From: Actinomycetota bacterium
Lineage (GTDB): Bacteria; Actinomycetota; Acidimicrobiia; Acidimicrobiales; Acidimicrobiaceae
Direction: 5' to 3'
Length of the DNA: 5,575 bases
NCBI GenBank assembly: GCA_027318945.1
Contig: DAHVOF010000147.1
Span: 1 to 5,575, forward strand
The notes beneath the pieces are model-generated. The model was not told the DNA's origin. It did not search any database and saw only the letters and a program-made list of their open reading frames with translations. The position numbers were made by a program, and so were the translations under genes. This document shows positions 1 through 5,574 of this stretch, piece after piece (position 1 is the stretch's first letter; the number at the start of each line of letters is the position of its first letter).

Positions 1-1586
1 CGCTTTTGTCCGATATATCTGGTATGGAGAAATCGCTCAAATGCCTCTGCGGCGTTCAAGCGTTCGAGAATATGGTTCTTATCGGCCACATCGAGATCAG
101 CAATCTTTCCCTCAACCTGAGCTTGGATCCACTTCTTCTCCTCTGGGTGGGAGATATGCATATACTCATAGCCAATTGTTTGGCAATACGTATCTTTCAG
201 CACAGTCATGATCTGCGAGAGTGTCATCTGCTCGTTTCCCGCAAAACCATCCGTGACGAATACCCTATCCAGGTCCCACACTGTCAAGCCATAGGTGAAA
301 GGGTCCAGTTCAATTGGAAACGACGGCTTCATTAGTCCAAGAGGATCGAGATCCGCCATCAAGTGCCCGCGCACACGGTAGTTATTAATGATCGTGTGGA
401 CACGGACCTGCTTGGTCGCTTTAGATGTTTCGGATCCTCCGACCTGCCTGTCCTGTCGCCATACGAGCGGCCGATTGATGACTCCCAGGGAGTCGAAGAT
501 CTCCTCGTAGAATCCATGCTGCCCTAACAGTAACTCGTAAATCCGAGCAAGAAACAGACCTGACTCGGCCCCTTGGATCACTCTGTGATCATACGTTGAG
601 GTTATCGTCACCGACTTGGACACGCCGAGCTCCGCAAGAGTGCCCGGATCGACGGATGCAAGTTCGGCCGAGTATGCGAGGGAACCAACTCCAATTATCA
701 CGCCCTGCCCACTCATCAACCTGGGAATCGAGTGCTCAGTACCAATCGTTCCCGGATTTGTAAGGGATGCCGTGGCACCTGCAAAGTCATCAGGTGACAG
801 CTTGTTGGTGCGAACCTTTCGTATCAGCTCTTCATAGGCGTTTACGAACTCGGCGAAGGACAACAGCTCCGCCCCCTTTATTACAGGCACGTAAAGGGTC
901 CTACTGCCATCAGCCTTTCCGACGTCTACAGCTATCCCGAGATTTATGCTCGCCGATCTCAAAACCCCAGGATTTCCCTTGCCGTCTGCATTGGCAACAA
1001 AGACAGAGTTCATTACCGGAACGGCCTTCATGGCCTGAACAATTGCAAAACCTATGAGGTGGGTAAAGCTAACTTTGCCGCCCCTGACGCGTCCGAGGTG
1101 GTCGTTTATCGCGGTTCTGTTGACTTCAAGTAGCTTTGCCGGAACTCTCCTAACGGACGTAGCCGTCGGAACTTCCAAAGATGCCTGCATGTTGACAACA
1201 ATTTTCGATGCCGCTCCACGAAGTACGATGGCTCCCTCGATCGCCTTCGAGGGTGATGAAGGCACTGCTGGAACCGAAATTCCGACTCCATTCTGGAGAC
1301 TCCCGCCTTCCGGTCTAACTTTTTCACCAGCCTCTGTCTCGTTAGCCTCAATGGGAATGGTCCCCGGGCTAGAGGCCTCCTGTTGAAAATTCGTTCCTTG
1401 ATCGATGCGAGTCATGCTTTCGTTTACCGCGACCACCTGCTCAGCAATTGGCACGTAATCTGCAAAAAACTCCTGCCAACTTGGTGACACCGAGCCGGGA
1501 TCATTCAGGAATTGCTCGTACATCTCATCCACGAGCCATTCATTGGGACCAAAAGCCCCATAAGTCAACGACCTGTTGTTCGCCAT
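1..1586 (-). CDS. kgd: Kgd-type multifunctional 2-oxoglutarate dehydrogenase E2-E1 fusion (N-terminal 528 residues; 3' end outside window)
   Basis: This gene encodes the actinobacterial enzyme that decarboxylates 2-oxoglutarate with thiamine diphosphate (E1) and carries an E2 succinyltransferase domain on the same chain, feeding the TCA cycle in the cytoplasm. Translation from the ATG at 1586 is open to base 1. Residues about 1-45 form the typical N-terminal segment (FGPNEWLVDEMYEQFLNDP, then SWQEFFADY). Residues about 60-112 are a low-complexity acidic, Gly/Pro/Ser-rich linker. Residues about 115-365 are the E2 catalytic domain, with FTHLIGFAIVQAMKAVP, the TNPGTIGTEHSIPRL stretch and TYDHRVIQGAESG containing the catalytic His334. 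The E1 part begins near residue 395 (HTIINNYRVRGHLMADLDPL, His397) and includes GYEYMHI at 472-478. No lipoyl domain precedes the E2 core, as is known for Kgd. Family members run to about 1,230 residues, so roughly 43% is visible. The start is fixed by the conserved N-terminus. The Shine-Dalgarno is poor (AGGA about 13 bases upstream). Family identification is very secure. Confidence 0.97.
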   Translation of the reverse strand, partial: MANNRSLTYGAFGPNEWLVDEMYEQFLNDPGSVSPSWQEFFADYVPIAEQVVAVNESMTRIDQGTNFQQEASSPGTIPIEANETEAGEKVRPEGGSLQNGVGISVPAVPSSPSKAIEGAIVLRGAASKIVVNMQASLEVPTATSVRRVPAKLLEVNRTAINDHLGRVRGGKVSFTHLIGFAIVQAMKAVPVMNSVFVANADGKGNPGVLRSASINLGIAVDVGKADGSRTLYVPVIKGAELLSFAEFVNAYEELIRKVRTNKLSPDDFAGATASLTNPGTIGTEHSIPRLMSGQGVIIGVGSLAYSAELASVDPGTLAELGVSKSVTITSTYDHRVIQGAESGLFLARIYELLLGQHGFYEEIFDSLGVINRPLVWRQDRQVGGSETSKATKQVRVHTIINNYRVRGHLMADLDPLGLMKPSFPIELDPFTYGLTVWDLDRVFVTDGFAGNEQMTLSQIMTVLKDTYCQTIGYEYMHISHPEEKKWIQAQVEGKIADLDVADKNHILERLNAAEAFERFLHTRYIGQK

Positions 1587-1617
1587 GAGCTTTGACGTAT
1601 CCTACCTTTTGAAAGTA

Positions 1618-1645
1618 TTTATAGCCGTTAAAACAGGCTAGTAAG
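1618..1645 (-). promoter_or_regulatory. Candidate kgd promoter (weak)
   Basis: On the minus strand a TATAAA hexamer (1618-1623) lies about 30 bases upstream of the kgd start codon. Sixteen bases further upstream is CTTACT (1640-1645), which matches only three of six positions of a sigma-70 -35 box. An inverted repeat TAGCC-N9-GGCTA (1622-1640) covers the whole spacer, so a repressor bound there would block polymerase. Only the -10 is a reasonable match. The promoter call is inferred from position and sequence. Confidence 0.3.
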
Positions 1646-1705
1646 GCGATAGTTAGAAATGCCTAAATAATGCGGCAAGGACACAAATAATTATGACGAC
1701 AATCT

Positions 1706-1729
1706 TGCATGCAAAAGGACTAACATGCA
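1706..1729. repeat. Inverted repeat TGCATG-N12-CATGCA in the divergent intergenic region
   Basis: Perfect 6-bp arms (1706-1711 and 1724-1729) flank a 12-base spacer, about 40 bases before the GTG of the small plus-strand gene and about 120 bases upstream of kgd. The left arm is also part of a self-complementary TGCATGCA. The position suits an operator serving the rightward unit, but short inverted repeats like this can arise by chance and I recognise no known regulator site. Confidence 0.25.
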
Positions 1730-1767
1730 GATAAATAGCTGATGGCGAATTATTAACTGGATCCGTT

Positions 1768-2028
1768 GTGAGCATAGTTAAAATCGAAATGGCTAAGTTT
1801 GACTATTCAAATAGCTACGGAGAACAATTGGAATTAAAACCCAGCGTCACCGTGACAGACTCTGTCACGGTGGACCTGCCCCATGCAAGTATAGTTATTT
1901 CCTATATTGGCGCGAAGCCATTATCGACAAATCGTGGAACTGAGCCGGCCTCGGTAACCTTGGACTACCAACTGCGAGCTCCACAATATCAACGAAGACT
2001 GACCATAGGCCGCATGGAAGGCGAATGA
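1768..2028 (+). CDS. Small hypothetical protein (86 aa), translationally coupled to the hydrolase
   Basis: I do not recognise this protein. The frame starts at GTG 1768 with a weak GGAT five bases upstream. The next in-frame ATG (1789) has no Shine-Dalgarno at all. The product has no signal peptide, membrane segment or cysteine. It is a soluble-looking, beta-prone chain with alternating Val/Thr (SVTVTDSVTVDLP, residues 26-38), then VISYIGAKPL, and a basic C-terminal part (YQRRLTIGR). Its TGA overlaps the ATG of the next gene (ATGA at 2025-2028), and a GGAAGG sits just before that ATG, which is the usual signature of two co-translated genes. The Val/Thr repeat is encoded by a 25-bp palindrome, so part of this reading frame may be constrained by DNA or RNA structure instead of protein. 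If the ORF is not real, 1587-2024 would be a long leader of the hydrolase gene. The frame and coupling are visible; function is unknown. Confidence 0.55.
   Translation: MSIVKIEMAKFDYSNSYGEQLELKPSVTVTDSVTVDLPHASIVISYIGAKPLSTNRGTEPASVTLDYQLRAPQYQRRLTIGRMEGE
1848..1872. repeat. Perfect 25-bp palindrome (12-bp arms, single central C) inside the small ORF
   Basis: The left arm CACCGTGACAGA (1848-1859) is exactly complementary to the right arm TCTGTCACGGTG (1861-1872) around one central base. As RNA it would fold as an 11-bp stem with a three-base loop. It is also built from repeated GTCAC/GTGAC half-sites (1846-1850, 1852-1856, 1864-1868), which resembles a tandem or dimeric regulator-binding site. 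There is no following T-run, so it is not an ordinary intrinsic terminator. It lies about 80 bases after the GTG start and about 150 bases before the hydrolase start. Confidence 0.85.
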
Positions 2029-2861
2029 ACCAACCCGATCGATCTGCACCACAAGAGCTTCACCTTTCCCGACAGGCACTGGACAGAATTCATGTGGTGA
2101 GCCTCAACCACATGCCACCACAAACTAGCTGGCCACGTATTCTGCTGGTACACGGAACAATGGACAGAGCGACCTCTTTCAAAAGGGTTGCAAGACATCT
2201 CAGCGAGTTTGAAGTGGTCTCCTATGATCGGCGGGGATACGGAAACTCGCGATTTTACGATTCCAATGGAGTTCCGCAAAAAGTCACGTGGCAGATTCAT
2301 CTGAGCGACCTCACCGATTTAATTAGCGAGAAACCTACGGTCATCTTTGGGCATTCGTATGGAGGGACGCTGACCCTCCTCGCGGCAGAACGCCGTGTAA
2401 AGAATCTCCTCGGCATCGTCACATTCGAGCCCCCACTTTCTTGGTGGAAAGGATGGTCCACGTGGTCGGCGCATTTGATGGATCCCGCGGACGCAATAGA
2501 TATCGATTGGGCAAGAAATGAAGCACGGCGATTCATCATTGCGCAAATCGGCGAAGAAACTTGGAACAAGCTGCCCAAGAGCACCAAGGCCTTTCGAGAG
2601 TCCGAGGGTGTAACCATGGTGTCAGAGATGCGCTCCATGGCAAACCTTTTCCCAGTTCTGGATCCGTCGCAAATTGCGGTACCGACCATAATTTCACGAT
2701 CCCTTGATGCTCCTGAAAGACACGTGAAGGGAAGCAGATACCTAGTTGAAAACATTCCCAACTCGAAGCTCGAAATCATCGCAAACACAACCCATGGAAT
2801 CCATCTTCGCAGCCCGGATCAGGTCGGATCTCTCCTTCGCCAATTGATTGCCAATTGCTAA
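2025..2861 (+). CDS. Alpha/beta-hydrolase fold protein (278 aa)
   Basis: This is a complete single-domain alpha/beta hydrolase, probably cytoplasmic since no signal peptide is present. Its substrate cannot be told from sequence. Fold markers appear in the expected order: an N-terminal strand ending in ILLVHGTMD (residues 39-47), with His43-Gly44 forming the oxyanion-hole motif; the VVSYDRRGYGNS segment (64-75); and the nucleophile elbow GHSYGG with Ser111. A cap-like insertion at about 136-205 is rich in Trp, and TIISRSLDAPERH has Asp228 as likely acid. TTHGIHLRSPDQV has His257 aligned with the usual catalytic His. The triad Ser111-Asp228-His257 is therefore intact, and 278 residues is normal for the family. 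The ATG overlaps the stop of the preceding small ORF, with GGAAGG (2016-2021) three bases upstream, so translation is probably coupled. The relatives include esterases, haloperoxidase-like and C-C-bond hydrolases; a more specific name is not justified. Confidence 0.93.
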   Translation: MNQPDRSAPQELHLSRQALDRIHVVSLNHMPPQTSWPRILLVHGTMDRATSFKRVARHLSEFEVVSYDRRGYGNSRFYDSNGVPQKVTWQIHLSDLTDLISEKPTVIFGHSYGGTLTLLAAERRVKNLLGIVTFEPPLSWWKGWSTWSAHLMDPADAIDIDWARNEARRFIIAQIGEETWNKLPKSTKAFRESEGVTMVSEMRSMANLFPVLDPSQIAVPTIISRSLDAPERHVKGSRYLVENIPNSKLEIIANTTHGIHLRSPDQVGSLLRQLIANC

Positions 2862-3004
2862 ATTCCGCACAACTCCCTTACTCTGTGTTTTCCGCTGCTG
2901 AAAGCCGCAAATATATTTAGGCAGCCTGACCTCCTCACCTCCCCGACGCAATAGAGTTCCCCGACGACCCAAGCCACTCGCGAAGCTCGCACTGCAATGG
3001 GTAG

Positions 3005-3058
3005 GTAGTAGGCCATCCCGAGGGCTGAGACCCCCCAAAGGGGACATGGTCCTGCTAC
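3005..3058. other. Candidate structured RNA element: 12-bp bulged stem enclosing C/G runs
   Basis: GTAGTAGGCCAT (3005-3016) pairs with ATGG-T-CCTGCTAC (3046-3058), giving 12 base pairs with one G-U wobble and a single bulged T at 3050. The enclosed part holds CCCGAGGG, CTGAGA and CCCCCCAAAGGGG. It can fold either as a continuing hairpin (CCC 3017-3019 with GGG 3041-3043, then GGG 3022-3024 with CCC 3034-3036) or as small side hairpins. A GGAG/CTCC hairpin (3073-3088) and the 3089-3115 hairpin follow directly on the plus strand, so a plus-strand RNA of about 110 bases ending in a T-run is plausible. CTGAGA recalls the TPP riboswitch, but the rest of that aptamer is absent. I do not recognise the family, and the transcribed strand is inferred. 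Confidence 0.4.
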
Positions 3059-3088
3059 AAATGTGCTCGTAAGGAGGCATTTATCTCC

Positions 3089-3115
3089 GCATGCGGTTCA
3101 CTCTGGCATGCTTTT
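3089..3115 (+). terminator. Terminator-like hairpin with T-run
   Basis: GCATGC (3089-3094) and GCATGC (3106-3111) can pair as a 6-bp stem with an 11-base loop, immediately followed by TTTT. The stem is short and the loop large, and the first arm can alternatively join the local palindrome CCGCATGCGG. It would be a weak intrinsic terminator, either for the structured element just upstream or for read-through from the hydrolase gene. A second T6 tract lies at 3132-3138 without a good stem. Confidence 0.3.
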
Positions 3116-3161
3116 GACACGAAGACCGGTTCTTTTTTGATCTTCATTTACACACGGAACG

Positions 3162-3178
3162 GGTTTGTTTTGCAAACC
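3162..3178. repeat. Stem-loop GGTTTG-N5-CAAACC
   Basis: Perfect 6-bp arms (3162-3167 and 3173-3178) enclose TTTTG, and a terminal G-T wobble at 3161/3179 adds a seventh pair. No T-run follows on the plus strand. It is one of the cluster of hairpins in the gap and has no assigned function. Confidence 0.45.
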
Positions 3179-3212
3179 TAGGGTTCGTCGAGATCACCGC
3201 TGCTCGAGACGC

Positions 3213-3244
3213 TTTCAGGTTTGTCGATAAGCCTTTATCTGAAA
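3213..3244. repeat. Nested stem-loop TTTCA/TGAAA around GATAA/TTATC
   Basis: An outer 5-bp pairing (3213-3217 with 3240-3244) encloses an inner hairpin GATAA (3226-3230) with TTATC (3235-3239) and loop GCCT. An eight-base bulge lies on the left side. It sits immediately before the 3253-3274 hairpin. The pairing is visible in sequence, but it is AT-rich and could be fortuitous. Confidence 0.3.
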
Positions 3245-3252
3245 AAGACTAA

Positions 3253-3278
3253 AAAGTGGATTCAGGACCACTTTATTT
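3253..3278. terminator. Possible bidirectional terminator hairpin
   Basis: AAAGTGG (3253-3259) pairs perfectly with CCACTTT (3268-3274) around an 8-base loop. The plus strand continues TTTATTT, and on the minus strand the stem is likewise followed by a T-run (complement of the A-tract 3251-3255). The symmetry fits a terminator usable in both directions, although the stem is only 7 bp with three G-C pairs. It could end a transcript crossing the gap before the downstream operon. Confidence 0.4.
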
Positions 3279-3311
3279 AGACCTCTGATGTGGAAGGCAT
3301 TCTTGCCCGGA

Positions 3312-3335
3312 CTTTACATGGTTCCACTTGTAAAG
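3312..3335. repeat. Inverted repeat CTTTACA-N10-TGTAAAG
   Basis: Perfect 7-bp arms (3312-3318 and 3329-3335) flank a 10-base spacer that itself contains TGG-TT-CCA. The dyad could be a regulator site for the operon starting at 3660 or an RNA hairpin. It lies more than 300 bases upstream of that operon, which argues against a simple promoter-proximal operator. Confidence 0.4.
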
Positions 3336-3647
3336 CGTCACAGTTCCAACTGCCCGAGTAATTCCTAAAGTGACATTTCTGATTGCTCAGCCCCTCCTCA
3401 CATGAAACTGATCGGCGCTCCTTCGTCTACCAAGCTGTGAACATCACTGCGTTAGCAACTGGTTGTAATCGAACATTCAGGTGTTCTGCAATAGAATCCA
3501 TTGAAAAGCGTTCAACAAATTCTCACTGCCATGTAGCACGGCGGAGATGCTAATAACTGCGTAACTTCGAAATTCGCGGGACCGATCTGCGGATCCAGCA
3601 TTAAAGAGATCTCTGGGGACTTTCCCAATAGAGCCTGTGGGCGTTGC

Positions 3648-3653
3648 GGAGGT
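3648..3653 (+). promoter_or_regulatory. Strong ribosome binding site GGAGGT deciding the start at 3660
   Basis: GGAGGT ends six bases before the ATG at 3660, an ideal spacing. It therefore selects that ATG over the in-frame GTG at 3654, which touches the Shine-Dalgarno directly and could not be used with it. Confidence 0.85.
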
Positions 3654-3659
3654 GTGGCA

Positions 3660-4556
3660 ATGAAGGTTTTAATCAGCGGAGCGAGCGGTTTGATAGGTTC
3701 GGCCATGAAGGCGGATCTTTTATTAAATGGCCACGAGGTCTATTCGCTGAGTCGCAAAGACTCCCACGATCCGAAGTCGATAAAGTGGAACGTTACAGCT
3801 AAGAGCGGAACACTGCATGGCATTGAGTCGCTCGACGCAGTAATCCATCTGTCAGGCGAGTCCATTGGCGCAAGGCGCTGGAGTCCACATCAGAAGAAGC
3901 TAATCATCAGCAGCCGGCTAGAGAGCACCCGGTTTTTAATCGATTTGCTCGACAAATCGAAGCTCAATCCAGAGGTCTTCGTTGTCGCCTCAGCAATCGG
4001 CATCTACGGCGATCGAGGCAGCGAACTTCTTGAAGAGACTTCCAGCCCGGGTAACGGTTTCCTATCTTCGCTGGTATCGGACTGGGAATACGAGGCCAGC
4101 CATGCCAACCGAGTAGCTCGACGAATCGCGTATCTGCGCACAGGAATCGTCCTCTCAACCTATGGCGGCGCTCTTTCGAAACAGTTACCGCTCTTTAGAC
4201 TCGGCCTTGGAGCGGTACTTGGGAACGGAGGCCAGTACCTTAGCTGGATCCATCTTCAGGACGAGGTCAGAGCCATCAACGCAGTACTTTCCAACCCCAA
4301 AATTTCGGGACCAGTTAACCTTGTTTCTCCAAATCCCGTCACCAACCTTGAATTCTCGAGAACGCTTGCACGAGTTTTGCGAAGGCCGTTGTTACTCAAA
4401 GCACCGGGCTTCGTTTTGGAACTGGCTCTCGGCAAAGAATTCGCCGATGAAATGCTCCTGACATCGCAAAGGGTTATGCCTTCCGCACTGCTGGGAGCCG
4501 GGTTCGAGTTCAAATTTCCCGAGTTAAATGCCGCATTGACGGATTCACTTAGATGA
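3660..4556 (+). CDS. TIGR01777 family (YfcH-like) extended-SDR NAD(P)-binding epimerase-fold protein (298 aa)
   Basis: This is a complete member of the TIGR01777/YfcH family, cytoplasmic proteins with the NAD-dependent epimerase/dehydratase Rossmann fold and no firmly assigned substrate. The nucleotide-binding GASGLIG motif gives Gly7, Gly10 and Gly13 directly after the first strand. Family signatures follow in order: AVIHLSGESIGARRWSP (60-76), the KKLIISSRLEST segment (79-90), SAIGIYGDRG then SELLEE (111-126), and RTGIVLSTYGGALSKQLPLF (160-179). After these come LGLGAVLGNGGQYLSWIH (181-198), GPVNLVSPNPVTNLEF (217-232) and a C-terminal RVMPSALLGAGFEF (271-284). The length matches the family norm of about 300. 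The ATG at 3660 is chosen because GGAGGT lies six bases upstream; a GTG two codons earlier would add only two residues. Its stop is 13 bases before the ABC1 gene, so the two probably form one operon. Confidence 0.95.
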   Translation: MKVLISGASGLIGSAMKADLLLNGHEVYSLSRKDSHDPKSIKWNVTAKSGTLHGIESLDAVIHLSGESIGARRWSPHQKKLIISSRLESTRFLIDLLDKSKLNPEVFVVASAIGIYGDRGSELLEETSSPGNGFLSSLVSDWEYEASHANRVARRIAYLRTGIVLSTYGGALSKQLPLFRLGLGAVLGNGGQYLSWIHLQDEVRAINAVLSNPKISGPVNLVSPNPVTNLEFSRTLARVLRRPLLLKAPGFVLELALGKEFADEMLLTSQRVMPSALLGAGFEFKFPELNAALTDSLR

Positions 4557-4569
4557 ATGCGAGCCTCGG

Positions 4570-5574
4570 ATGACTAATGCGTCGGCAAAAAAGGGTTCGT
4601 TGGCGACGAGATTCAAGCGGCTTGTGAAAGTATCTACGCTCACCGCCAAAATTGCGGCAACCTACCTGACGCTCAAGTCGAGAGCCATTCTGTCCAGTGC
4701 TTCCCGGAAAGAAGAGCTAAACCGCGAATTTGAGATAAAGAGCGCCAATCAGGTGGTCGAAACTCTGGGACAGATGAGAGGCGTCATGATGAAGCTTGGC
4801 CAGATGGCAGGTTATCTTGACGACGGAATTCCGGAAAATGTCAAGGCAACGCTGGGAACTTTGTATAACCGCGTTCCTCCCATGACCCGAGAGCTTACAG
4901 AAAGAACTATTGAAATTGAGCTGGGGGCCTCACTCGACGGGGTATTCAGATCATTCGACTTGGATCCGATTGCGGCAGCCTCGATCGGCCAGGTACATCG
5001 AGCTATCACAAAGTCCGGCAATGCCGTTGCAGTGAAAATCCAGTATCCGGACGCAGCTCCTACAATGGCCGCAGATCTGGCGAACACCGACGCGATGTCA
5101 AGAATTATTGGGCTCGCATTCCCCAACATGGACACAAAGCGCGTCGTCAGCGAAATTCGTGAAAGAATGCTCGAGGAGCTCGACTACGAAATCGAGGCAA
5201 GAAACCAGAGCTTATTCTACAACTATTACCAGGGCCACCCATTCATTCACATTCCGCGACTGTACCCGGAGCTTTCGACAAAACGGCTTCTTGTCACAGA
5301 ACTGGTTAGTGGCAGCAGTTTTGACGAGGTGGTCAATTGGCCCTCACAGGAGCGCAACCTGGCTGCTGAGACAATCTACAGGTTTGTCTTCGGCTCGCTT
5401 TACCGTATAGCGGCCTTCAACGGTGACCCCCATCCAGGCAATTACATCTTCCACAAGGCGGGCCGCGTAACCTTCCTCGACTTCGGCCTTACAAAAGTGT
5501 TCCAACCAGCTCATCTGTTCGTATTCGAATCGATGATAAAATCTATTCTCATTGAGCCGGACGCTAATGCCTAG
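4570..5574 (+). CDS. ABC1/AarF/UbiB-family atypical kinase, C-terminally short (334 aa)
   Basis: The protein belongs to the ABC1 (ADCK/UbiB) atypical kinase family, which in characterised members supports isoprenoid-quinone or membrane-lipid metabolism. Diagnostic elements appear in order: the KxGQ motif (Lys75, Gly77, Gln78) in MMKLGQMAGYLDDGIPE; the Ala-rich loop AAASIGQVHRA (135-145); Lys156 in VAVKIQYP; and the ExD motif (Glu203, Asp205) in EELDYEIEARNQ. These are followed by GDPHPGNYIFH (Asp286, Asn291) and FLDFG with the metal-binding Asp304. All active-site parts are therefore present. The frame ends in TAG at 5572-5574, only 30 residues after DFG. Relatives usually continue for roughly another 100 residues of C-lobe helices. 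The stop could be a real truncation, a frameshift or nonsense mutation, or a contig-end error; only one base follows it. The start ATG has a poor Shine-Dalgarno (GAGCCTCGG region). It follows the TIGR01777 gene by 13 bases. Confidence 0.9.
   Translation: MTNASAKKGSLATRFKRLVKVSTLTAKIAATYLTLKSRAILSSASRKEELNREFEIKSANQVVETLGQMRGVMMKLGQMAGYLDDGIPENVKATLGTLYNRVPPMTRELTERTIEIELGASLDGVFRSFDLDPIAAASIGQVHRAITKSGNAVAVKIQYPDAAPTMAADLANTDAMSRIIGLAFPNMDTKRVVSEIRERMLEELDYEIEARNQSLFYNYYQGHPFIHIPRLYPELSTKRLLVTELVSGSSFDEVVNWPSQERNLAAETIYRFVFGSLYRIAAFNGDPHPGNYIFHKAGRVTFLDFGLTKVFQPAHLFVFESMIKSILIEPDANA

Larger units (their letters stand above)
2862..3659. other. Long non-coding gap rich in potential stem-loops
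   Basis: No plus- or minus-strand frame here gives a convincing protein. The longest, a minus-strand frame of 112 codons from 3080, runs into the hydrolase gene and has an Arg/Gly/Leu-rich composition typical of antisense reading. I see no tRNA, rRNA, transposase remnant or RNase P, tmRNA or SRP hallmark. The first 500 bases carry several inverted repeats (listed separately at 3005-3058, 3089-3115, 3162-3178, 3253-3278 and 3312-3335). They also carry a 9-bp direct repeat TCCCCGACG (2940-2948 and 2958-2966). The last 300 bases show little beyond short palindromes (CAGTT-CC-AACTG at 3341-3352, AGAGATCTCT at 3605-3614). The gap must contain the promoter of the 3660-5574 operon, but no clear -35/-10 pair could be picked out. 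Confidence 0.7.

Noticed and set aside
616..1386. Several plus-strand frames of 73-110 codons
   Set aside because: They are all antisense to the kgd coding sequence, whose conserved domain order is unmistakable.
2297..2788. Minus-strand 163-codon frame opposite the hydrolase
   Set aside because: It lies wholly antisense to a gene with an intact catalytic triad and shows no recognisable motif.
3031..3043. 6C-type actinobacterial RNA suggested by a run of six C
   Set aside because: The 6C motif needs two hairpins with C-runs in their loops. Here there is one run, and its C residues can pair with the adjacent GGGG.
3022..3052. TPP riboswitch suggested by GGGCTGAGACCC
   Set aside because: The second conserved half of the TPP aptamer (CCTGATCTGG-type segment and its pairing) is missing, and no thiamine gene follows.
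2742..3080. Minus-strand 112-codon frame starting at 3080 with GGAG four bases upstream
   Set aside because: It runs about 120 bases into the antisense of the well-supported hydrolase gene, shows no domain, and its Arg/Gly/Leu/Ser-rich composition looks like reading through GC-rich structured DNA.
3466..3480. Minus-strand GTTCGATTAC resembling a tRNA T-loop
   Set aside because: The flanking bases do not form a T-stem, and no acceptor or anticodon stem can be found around it.
3615..3626. GGGACTTTCC-like sequence resembling the eukaryotic NF-kappaB site
   Set aside because: It is a chance match with no meaning in a bacterial genome.
2862..3659. Insertion sequence, retron or CRISPR locus in the long gap
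   Set aside because: No transposase, reverse transcriptase or Cas frame, no spaced direct-repeat array and no terminal inverted repeats with target duplication could be found.
3512..3706. Minus-strand 64-codon frame at the start of the TIGR01777 gene
   Set aside because: It overlaps the GASGLIG-coding start of a certain gene and has no Shine-Dalgarno or family resemblance.
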